From Solen grandis (Eukaryota; Mollusca; Bivalvia; Adapedonta; Solenidae): a stretch of 64,000 bases of DNA. The stretch is taken from NCBI GenBank assembly GCA_021229015.1, contig CM037788.1, forward strand, positions 38,774,024 to 38,838,023, written 5' to 3'. This document shows, piece after piece, positions 11,101 to 22,600 of the stretch (positions within the stretch are counted from its first letter, which is position 1; the number at the start of each line of letters is the position of its first letter). A program made the position numbers and the translations under genes. Below the pieces are notes generated by a model. The model did no database searches. It saw nothing but the letters and a program-made list of their open reading frames with translations, and was not told the origin of the DNA.

Positions 11101-14100
11101 TTGTTAGGGTGCGCGTATTGATACAAGACTCGTCTCCAGAAAGTAGTTCCGACTTTCTCTACTGGACAGTATATCGTGTTTGCGCGTGATATTCTGTGCA
11201 TGTGCTCGACCCAGAAGCCGGTCATGTGCTGAAAAGTAAAGTTGTTTGACATCTGGCCACATCGTTCTCTCACGTAGGACGCCAATTCAAATCCGTCAAT
11301 TCCTTTAGTCTGAAAAATAAGCACAAAAACTAAGGATACTTTTAGAAGTAGTCTCGAAGATCGAGTGCAACGAAATACAAAAGTCGTTAGAAAAATTCTG
11401 GTTTATTGCCTTTGCTTTGCGATCAGTGTACAAACGTTCATATTTAAGAACTGCAGGCCATTAATTGCTTGGCGCTCATTATTGGTTGTTGTTGGTTCGA
11501 ACCCGTGAGGGGCAAGAATTCTCATGACCTTCCTTGGCGTTTAGTACTGGTCCAACTCAGGAACCGTCGGTAGGAATTAGTAATAGTTGTAAGGACTTGT
11601 TTCCCATAATGCCGTTAAATAAATAGATTTAAGGGATAAAATGACTGGGTGTGGTACCTCACACCTCTTGTTTTTGCCGAGATTCCGCATTCAAGCAGCA
11701 CTACGTACAGTAATTACATACTGTAATAAAGTGGCTGGGATGAAACATAGTCATTTACATATGCTCTTTTTTAAACTTATTTATTTTACGTCGATAGGTA
11801 AACAAGTTCTTGCAACTTATACTAATCCCTCTCGACGGTTCCTGGGTTGGACCAGTACTTTGCGCCTGGGAAGGTCATGAATAATTCTTGCCTCCAACGG
11901 GGTTCGAACCCACAACCTTCGGATCCGTAATCGGATACTGTACCACGGCGCCCTCACTCTTTTTGAACTCAATAAATAAGAATAATTTAAAAATTGTATC
12001 TATGACATAGGCAATATACCATACATGTCTTAACATTCAGGTAGAAGTCAAGATAATTATCGGGGTATCTATAAATCTGAGATATACAGCTGGATTTCAG
12101 GTACAATCTATTTAAAATAAGAAGTAAGTGTAGTCGTGGCCGATCGGAAGTTCTGAAAATTCTATTTTTTCAATGATTTATTTCAATAAAACACTTTATT
12201 TTATTTTCCTTTTAACAATGTACAAAACAAGATCGATCTTTTTGACAAGATCAGGTCTTGTTACAAATAACGGGTGACTTCTAAGTCGGACAGAATCTAT
12301 TAAGACATTTCTCCTCGCTACGCTCACTTTTGTCTGCAGAATTGTCTCAATAAAATCTATCTTATACAAAACTTTCTTCTTCTAACTGAGTTATCACAAT
12401 GCTTATTCTATTTTTACAATGCTAATTATATTTACAAAATGCTTATCAAAATTTTCAAAATGCTTATTTAAACCCTGAAATTGCTACTTGAAAATTAAAC
12501 ATTTAACGATCGAGTTTCTGTTTGCCATAATTACTTTAAAAAAAATTAAGTTTGGTGTTATTAACTTTCGTATGTTGCAAATTCTTAAATGTAGATTCTT
12601 TATTGTAGTTTTCACAGGCTTATTTACATTTAGCATTGAAAACGTTAGTTTAAATCGGAAAGTATTAACTATTATCATTTTTGAAGAAGAAACAAAAACA
12701 CGTGAAAATAAAGCTTAGAAACCTATTCTTCAAATACAACAACGAAAGAAAGAATTGTCATAGTATATATATATTCTTTATTTCTTCCATTTCTGAAGAT
12801 TACAAGAGTAAATAATATGATGATAATATATGAACAAAACAACATATAAACTGAACAGAACTAAAAAGATGAAAAAAGATGATGTGATAATGTTGATGAT
12901 GATGATGATGATGATGATGTTTATGATGACGATAATGGCCATTTAGTGCAGTTCCTGTTGATTGAAACGACATCACTAATGAGGATGATATCAAACATGA
13001 GAAGATATAAACAGATGATGATGATGATGATGATGATTATGGATGGCTGATGATGATGGAAGTGACGATGATGTGTTTGCAAAAATGTAAACACAGAATG
13101 GAACAAAATGATAAAATACATTAATAACCAAAATACAACTGTGCAATGTAATTAGAGAAAAAAAATTACACCCTCTTATATTATTATAGTAAACAAATGA
13201 TATTAGGTTAGAATTGCATAAAAATCGATTATATTGACATCTTATCGAAACGAAACGTAAGCTGACAAATCGGTAAATATGCTTTGGAAGTGACTATAAG
13301 TTTACATTAATTAAAAATGGATGTTATTACTTAAGAAGATGTAAGCTATTACTTAATATATAACAATTATATAAATAAACATACACCTGTTATTTGGATC
13401 TCAGCCTTGTAATTGATGGGCTGATGTTTCTATCGAACTAGTCTTATATACCTCTGATATTACACGTATACCATGAGCCCGGGTGGAAAACTCATATACA
13501 TGTACGTTGGGTTGCAAATCTGAGTCTATGTAAACATCTCAGCCTACTCATAGACGGGCTGACCCCATACCTAAGATATTACATGTATACCTCAGGTTGG
13601 AAATCTGAGCCCGGGTCAAAATCTCGGTCCACTATTAGACGGATTTATGTTTCAATTGGGCCTATTTGTTTGTTTTGTTGGGTTAAACGTCCCGCCGACA
13701 GTATTTCAGTCATTTTGAGACATTGTATGCCTGAGACAGGGAGAGTGATGCCACACTGCAGTATCACGCTGTACACCACCACTAGTCCTATCGGCGCGGC
13801 ATATTATTTTGGTACTGGTTGTCACGTCTTATGAGATAGCATCAAACCGAAAGTAGAACGATATCACAAATTACGGGTACACAAATGACTAGTCGTAGAC
13901 ATGTGGCATGATACCACACCCAGTCACATTATCCTGACATCGGGCCAACTAGTCCTAGAACTACCATTATATACTAAGCGCCAAGCAAGGGAGGTATACC
14001 AGTGCCATTTTTACGATTATAGTAAGTCGCGGCTGGGGATCGAACGCACGACCTCCCGATTCGGGACGTACGCTTAAATCACACAGCCAATGGGACCTGT

Positions 14101-17100
14101 CCATCCGGCCTGCCCTTCCATATATACATGTATGTGATGTTGCGCATATCCTACATTACATATACTACTCAAAATTTGTTAAGGATCACTTAGTGAAATC
14201 CCATTTACTTTTGTATTTGATAGATTTGCTTTTGATGATCACCATTTTGAGTGATACCTTTTTTTTTTTTTTTTAATAATAATAATAATCATTACAAGTT
14301 GCCTTTCCAATCATTATATTAAATAATTCAAGTGTTCTGATATGCAATGAACAATAAGTGATGCTTAGCAATTTTTGAGTATTATATTTGTTTAAGGGAC
14401 CATATGGAAAATGACATTGCCAAATATACATGTGTGTATTATCCTCTAAAATAATGATAAATAAATGAAAAATATTATGGAAATCTCAGACTGCTGACGT
14501 CACCTTCCGAATACTACGCATGCGCAATGCGACTTTCAGTGGGAACAAACCTCAGCAATTAGATCTGACAGCGTCCTCTATCGGGAAAAATCGATGTGCG
14601 GAATCCGCCGTGACAATTTTAATTCTATATTTCGTTAAACTTTTTAATTAATTATGGCAATCAGGAAAATTATCTTTAAAAGTGTAATTTCAAGTATAAA
14701 CAATTTCAAAATTTAAATAAGCATTTCGAAAATATAATAAACATTTTGTAAATATAATAAGCACTGTGAAACTGCAATTACGCATTGTGAAACCTCAATT
14801 AGGAAAAGAAATTAACTGTCCCCTCCCATACAAAATATCTACACAAGAGATTATATCAATTTAACTGTGCTAGAAACATTAAAAAAATAATGTGTATTGG
14901 ATTCCAATGTCTATCTTTCACGAGATCTTAATTTGCACATTATTTAATCCAAATATAGCTTGTCAAAGCGTCATTTATTGTACAAGTGATCTTCAGGTTC
15001 AAATAAGAAAACAGCGTTGAATACTAAATTGCCAGTCGAGCGTTAAACCCTAGTCCCACAATAAGCCGCTTTCGACGCGACATGCTATTTTTGGTACTGG
15101 TCGTCACGATAATGACACTATCAAAACTTACGGGTACAGAAATGTGGAATAGTTATACCCAAGCCAACACTGAACAGTTTGGTGATTAAATTTTTAGACT
15201 GTAAGATGCTGTCATGTAGGATATGTAAGCCTCTACAGTTTTATATTTGGTTAAGAAAAAATATCAGGTTCTAATTGTTTGGCATGAGGTCAAATATTGA
15301 TTATACATGTATATGGAACGGTGCAGCTGTCTTATGTTCGGCATTGATGTTTAGATGGGTCCATATAGCATTTTGAGGGGTCGTGTTATCATCATGTGGG
15401 GTTGTTATGTCTTAATGTGGGGTTTTATTATCATCATGTGAGGTTGTTTTGTTGTTGTATTGTGTTTACCGTCGCTGCGATAGTATTTTAATCATATAGC
15501 GACGTCCAGCTAATTACAGGTGGAGGAAGACCCCGAGTACACAGAGGTATCCGGATAAAACCACCGACCTACCGCAAGCCAGCTGGAAGGCTTCCTCACA
15601 TGAAAAATCCGAAGTCCCTACCGGGATTCGAACCCACAGCGGTGAGGGGCTGAGAGATTTGTAGTCAACAACTGTAACCGCTCGGCCACGGCAGCCCCCG
15701 TGAGGTTGTAATGTCATCTTGTTGGGTAGTTATGTCATAATGTGGGGTTGTATTATTATCATGTTAAGTTGTAATGTCATCTTGTTGGGTTGTTATATCA
15801 TCATGTGGGGTTGCAATATCATCATGTAAGGTTAATTGGAATGTCATTGTGTGAGGTTATATTTTGGTGTAACATTATCATGTAGGGTTGATATGCCATT
15901 TTAGGTGATGCAGTTGTCTTTCTGAGATGTCCACTTGACTTGCTGTGTGATGTAGTTGTCCTTCTGTGGTGTCTACTTGACTTGTTGTGTGGTGCAGTTG
16001 TCCTTCTGTTATGTACACTTGACTTGCTGTGTGGTACTGTTGTCCTTCTGTGATGTCTACTTGACTTGCTGTGGGATGCAGTTGTCCTTCTGTGATGTCC
16101 ACTTGACTTGCTGTGGGATGAAGTTGTCCTTCTGTGATGTCCACTTGACTTGCTGTGTGACGCAGTTTTCCATCTGTGGTGTCCACGTGACTTGTTGTGT
16201 GGTGCAGTTGTCCTTCTGTGATGTCCACTTGACTTGCTTTGGGATGCAGTTGTCCTTCTGTAATGTCCACTTGACTTGCTGTGTGGTGCAGTTGTTCTTT
16301 TGTGTTGTTCACTCGACTTATTGTGTGGTGCAGTTGTTATTCTGTGGTGTCCACTTGACTTGCTGTGTGGTGCAGTTGTCCTTCTGTGATGTCCACTTGA
16401 CTTGCTGTGTGGTGCAGTTGTCCTTCTGTGGTGTCCACTTGACTTGCTGTGTGATGCAGTTGTCCTTCTGCGGTGTCCACTTGACTTGCTGTGTGATGTA
16501 GTTGTCCTTCTGTGGTGTCTACTTGATTTGTTGTGTGGTGCAGTTGTCCATCTGTTATGTCCACTTGACTTGCTGTGTGGTGCAGTTGTCCCTCTGTAAT
16601 GTCCACTTGACTCGTGTGTGATGCAGTTGTCCTTCTGTTTTGTCCACTTGACTTGCTGTGTGGTGCAGTTGTCCTTCTGTGTTGTTCACTCGACTTATTG
16701 TGTATGGTGTAGTTGTTATTCTGTGATGTCCACTTGACATTGTGATCGGTTGATAAGAATAACCATCATGTTCATTAATATGAATTAATATGAACAACAT
16801 TCATCATACATGACAATACTATGACGTAGATATTATTTATTAAATGTTATTTTTCGTCAGGTCTTATGTTACTTACGCTGTCGATATTGACTGGAGGCTC
16901 CATATGCGACATCGGGGGACTTCTGTCGATGGTACCTATAGGGAAAAAAATCAAATGAGAGTCACTTAGATATTATTAGATATCCTATTATTGTAGAGAA
17001 CAACAGGTGTCGACAATATTTTTCTTTTGATCTTTATAACTTTACAACAGCCAGGATATAAAACAAAGTCAAGTGTGTAATTCTCTTAAGCGCAAGGGGA

Positions 17101-19603
17101 GTTTGCAAGATGATGTTGCTGGCGATATTTTTTGGGGATAGCCCAGAGGATGTTTTGTATATTTTCATAGTTTACACCTTTAAAAAATATTATGACAATC
17201 GGGGTGTTCAATGGAAAATAAACACACATATAATATTTTTCCCAATCAGTGATTTGTCAGCTAAAGCAACGAATTATATCAGGTATTGTTAATCCTCTGG
17301 TGAAATGGTCTATTCAGCTTATTTGCTTAATGTTTGAATGAAAACTGCACAGAATATCCGACTGAAAATGGCATGAAAACACCAGAAAGAACGAAATGAA
17401 TGAAACTGACCAAATGAGCGAAATCGAAGACCTGAAAAATAAATTGTCGGTCTTGGGCTTAAGAATAAGGAGTCTTTTTTGGAAACAAACATATTTTAAC
17501 GATGGCCTTACCTAGAAAATGTTTGTTTGACAAGCTGTCACTAACGTATCTGGATCGCTGATCTACATGTCCCTGTCCAAGAGTGACTGAAAATAGAAAC
17601 AGGTCAATATTATCGGAAAAGTACGAAAGACCGGTGGGGACTTCACATTTCAAACTTCCAAGTGTGAAATATGAAGTCTGAAGTATGAAGTCTGAAGTCT
17701 GAAGTGCGAAGTATGAAGTATGAAGTGTGAAGTCTAAAGTGTGAAGTATGAAGTGTGAAGTCTGAAGATTGAATAAAAGTCATGTGATTTGATGACGTAT
17801 ATTTTCGCGCGTTTTTGTTATAGAGTGGACACAATGTTCGGTTCAACCAAGGTTTTACAATTAAATTTTACAATTAAAATTGGTAAGGGCTCAATTTTGG
17901 CTTTCTGCAGATCAGATTTCATGTGTAAGCTATGAAAGGTATCAAATAAGCCTCTATGAGGGAACAATTTAATGATATTATATACCTTTCTTTTTGTCCA
18001 TTTTCAATCAGCAGGACAACACTTCAATCTCTTGAACACTTTTTTTCATACTATTGCTATAAATGGGTAAGAAAAACTGTCAAGTTCCTGAGAAACATGT
18101 ATATTAAGTATGATATACTAGCCAGCTGCTTTGAGAGCGATGGTACTCAGATGAGCGATTTGAGGCCATTGTGGCGACTTGTTAAATTTTTGTATAAGGC
18201 GACTATATTTTGACAAATCCTAGTTTACTGTCTGTACTATGCGCTTATTCAATAAATAGTCACGCTTGAATTCTTGTAAATAATTGAATAATTATGATGT
18301 GTGGCAAATGCGAGTACTATGCTTTACTTGTGCCCATCGTGATACATGTAAATGAATTTAAAACGTGTCGGGTTTAAAGTGGTGCGCAGTGTAAAGATAA
18401 ACAGTTTGCCAAAAATCAGGGCTGCATTCAAGCTAATATTAACTAGTTGGTACCCAGCTTACGTTCATTACACAGCGTTGAAACAGCAGTACAGGAGCGA
18501 ATATTAGGTCCTGTTTTGTGTGACTGAACGCACGGCTGGGTAGAACGGTTCCTCACATGTTGTAGTAGTATACCGTAGTGTATTAGTGCGAACATGTCAC
18601 TGTGCCGGTCCCGGTAGACGAGTAGTTTGATCATTCTCCCCGGACTTTGGAGGTTTTGGGGCCCGGTGTCATAGTAATCTAGTTTAATGACTGAGTATGA
18701 AATTATAGTGATAGTTTATGTTTATATTTAAATTATTTATCATTATTAAGTAAAGTTTTACCTTTATAAAATAAATTGTGTTTAAAAGAATAAATTATCT
18801 TTTCATTTTACCTCCTTTGCATATTTGCATATATCAGAATGCTAAGGCATTAAAATATAAATGTTTATATAATGAGGTTTACCTGTATAATAGCCTCGCG
18901 CAATTATGATTATATTTGCTAATTATGGATATAGGAACAATTACTTTTATTATTATAGAAAAATCAAGTTTGGCAAAGTGACTATCCGCTAAAACAACTG
19001 ATCATAAAATTAATATACTTGAAAATAAGCACACATGAATTAAATAAAACAAGGATTTGATAGTATTTCCAGTTACCTGCCAATATATCGCTTTTAAACT
19101 TTGCTTTATATATATACTACCAAGGAACCGTCAAGAGAGATTACTACTAAAAATTTTATTTCCCGATCGACGTGAAATATGTAATTTTAAACTAAGCTTA
19201 ATTCAGATATGAACAGCATCCACAGATAAAAGACAGGATGGGACGAATCCGTCAAACTTTCGTACTTGTTTATTATGGATATTGAAATATTTATAATTCC
19301 TTCGGAAAAATAAAGTTTTTCGCTTCCATTCTTACTTCATATACAAAGGACACAAATCAACGACCATATTGAGACTTTTGTATCAGGTCTACTGTGCACA
19401 AGGACAGGTCTTTGATGTTCTTATAGACCGCACTGTTAGACCCGTTCTCGAGATTTCTATTGTTACATATATAACTCGGGTCGATCTTCAGAACTGAACA
19501 GAACAGATCTTTATTCATTTCAACGTGTACATAATACATTGTTGCAACAAAAATACCCAAATCATGTCACTGATCATTTGTACGGGCTTCCATACATACA
19601 CTA

Positions 19604-19634
<31 letters not shown>

Positions 19635-22600
19635 AGTTCAAAAGCGCCAGATACTCCTCTATTCTGTTAGCAATGGTACACATAATTATATAATAATTGC
19701 AAAATACCATGCTTCACTATTTATATTGCAAACTGCATTAGGGGTCAAAATTGAGAATCAGTCATCTAGATAATTTTAAATTTTAATTTAACAATTAGTA
19801 ATCATTTTAAAACATGTACAATATTCTACTTCTTAGACATAATGTAATCTGTATACTTTATCGACACCCTTTTATCTCGAACCGGTCTAGAGTTTACAGC
19901 ATCACGGGAGTTTTCATAGATGATTACCGGACTTCTGTTAACTCCCCTATTTTCTCATTTTCCTCTTCTCATGCCATGATTCCGATCTTATCAGATTTAC
20001 ATTTTCTCTCGACATAACAATATGCACAACTGACACGCCATTTTCACAATGACTGATTTTAGCATTTTTTTAGAATTTCTGATTCACCTTTATTTTGATT
20101 TTTATTACTTATATTGAACATTTTTACATGCGACACATTCTTGAATACTTTATGCCTTTTGATTGAACGTGAATATTTTTACCCTGCCTTTTCACAACAG
20201 ACATTTGATTGGGGCTAATGTACATATGCAGTCTTTCACATTACCATACAATGGCCAGTGCTCCATTTTCCGTTTGAGAGTATTTTCTTTGTTTCTCTCT
20301 CAGTGTTCTACTAGCACATAAAATCATTCGGGATACTCCTGTTTCTTTCTCCTGATCCAAGACACATCCAATGCCCACGTGTCCATCATCACAGATTATT
20401 TTGGTCTTATCCCTATTGTCAAAGTATCCCAGATTTACAGCATTGCCCAGCTGATTTTTCATCAAAACTTTGTTATTGTTCTTGGCCCCATACAAACTGA
20501 ACACCTTTCCTGGTCAACTTTCTCAGAGGTTCGACCACGGTGGCTTAATTGGTAATAAATCGTCCACTGAAGTTTCCTAAACGAAGGACACTTTTCACCT
20601 CTGATACCGTTCTTGATTATCGAAACTCAGCGATGGCTTTAACTTTGATATGTTCCATTCATATGCCATGTTTGGACAGAACGACTCCAATGAAGTTAAA
20701 ATGTGTCATACCGAACTGACATTTGTCCAGATTCAACTTCAGCCCTTTCTCTTGTAAACGACATAGGAGTGCATCTAGTCTTCCTCACTTTGCCATGCAC
20801 AATGATATCACCAATTATATTGTTCACCCCCTTTAAACCATTAGTGTCTGAGTTATGACCTTGTTGTATATCTCCAGTGCAAAACTGACTCCGAACAACA
20901 GTCTTTTGTAGGAACAATTTTAATTTGCAGAATAAAGTGGCAGTTGGACCTACATTACTGGTTTAAAGCTGTAAGTTCACAGCTGAGAACATTTGAAATT
21001 TAAATCATTTCCAAAAGACTGCAATCTTATCATCTATCTGTTAGCATTCCGATGAAACTGAAATTAAAATTAGATCTAAAATATTTTTTCATATACCAGA
21101 AAAAGATGACAAAGAAAATCTTGATAATAGCCCCGAACTATTCAAGAGTCAACGTGTTTCATTTAACATGAACCTTTCAGATAAATATTATACAAGTTCT
21201 AAAATCTATTTGTATAATCACGAAAGTAATGAGAAAATATCTGTCGAATTGATGATTAGAACCATTATGTATAGAAAAAATGGCAAAGAAAATACAGAAT
21301 AAAGCATCTGAACGATTACTTTTCAGCATGTAGGTCGGGCAAAGAGGTCAGAAGGAATATAATTACATCGGTAGATAGTCAATTAAAATAATAATACCGA
21401 GAGTCGATTTAAGAGTTCAATGTATAAATCAAATGCTTCCTCTGCTGATGATGGCACAGTTGGACAAAGAATCTGGAATAATCTGTAGAATTCTGGAAGG
21501 CATCCTCCTGGGTTTCCTTATTTGGAATACAATCTGCATGCAGACATTTACTTCGTCTTCGTTTACGACATGACTATAGTTCTCAGCGTTATACAGTTGC
21601 TGAAGTGTATACATTATATCTGGCTTTCCCTTTGGTCCATCCGATTTATCGCCTGATATGTCATGTACATTCCACTCATTTACAAACTTGACTAATTCTG
21701 ATCTTATAACTGGTGTAAAACAGTACATAAAACACTGCCTATGAAAAATATCCCCGTCATGAAAAACATTTGTTTCTTGTAGATCTTTTAAAAATGTTAT
21801 CCAAAAGTAAAGGCATTGTCGCCTTAACAAGCTCCACATAGATTCTATTCTTTGATTCGATGTACTTTTTCCTAAGATGAAACTTTTTTCTGCAGAATGA
21901 TCATCATTGTGAGTAGAACGGACATATATTTGCAATTGTCGAATAGTAGTATTTTCAGTTCCCAAATCGTTTCTCACTATCGTGGGAACTTTGCATCCTT
22001 GCCTTTTTACAGTTTGTAAAAAATACCGAGATATTATCTTTGGATCATTGTTACTTTGACCAACTTCAAGCCAAAGAATCTTCCTACTAAACCCATCAAC
22101 TGCACCATGAATAGCAAATCCAAAACGTTTAATTTTATCGTACCCATCTACATGCCACACGAAGTCCGGTCCGGGACATCTATATGTACGACGGAGCAAG
22201 CGTCTTACCTCCGTTTTCCCATGCCCTCAGGGTCTGCTATCCACATCAACCGTAACACTGTTGATCTATGGACATGTAAACCATGACAACTTTTTAATCG
22301 CTTCCACATTGATTTGTGACGAATGCATCTACCACTCCCGGAGAGTTCTTTCAAAATAGCACCTATAATTAGGTCAATCGGTGATTCGGAAACCTTTCTA
22401 TACAAATTCAATTTCTGTAATAATCTTTTAAGATGTCTATAACTTTTTTTTTGCCATGAATAAAGAGAAGAGCAGCCAAAATTTCTTTGTATTTGTAACC
22501 CAAATTAAAATAATACTTAATTAGATCAAGTTGCAAGTTGTTGACGCCCTCTTCACGCACAGGGTACACAGCAGAAGTTTGGCAGATAAGTATGACCATG

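Larger units (their letters stand above)
12372..14838. repeat. Large inverted repeat, arms about 185-205 bp, 2.1-kb spacer
   Basis: The left arm (12372-12560) and right arm (14632-14838) match as reverse complements over landmarks such as ATATTTACAAAATG, AAATGCTTATTTAAA and TTGCCATAATTA. Each arm contains a short repeat of about 20 bases built on AAAATGCTTAT. The spacer holds ATG microsatellites and a SINE. It could be a foldback-like transposon or two oppositely inserted copies of one repeat. No target duplication was identified. Confidence 0.6.

Noticed and set aside
11890..11960. Functional tRNA gene
   Set aside because: It has box A/B-like text, but the cloverleaf is not complete and it belongs to a dispersed tRNA-like repeat; the same holds for the heads of both SINE families.
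12800..13121. His-rich proteins on the minus strand
   Set aside because: They come from GAT microsatellites.
15886..16745. CRISPR-like regular repeat array
   Set aside because: Units are contiguous with no unique spacers, they vary by substitution, and the context is a eukaryotic intron; it is a minisatellite.
15878..16800. Repeat-protein gene on either strand of the minisatellite
   Set aside because: Frames are open only because the 42-base period is divisible by three; both strands are equally open and there are breaks between units near 16312-16337.
17643..17846. Small protein with repeated HTS-FRL motifs
   Set aside because: It is the translation of the heptamer array at the transposon end.
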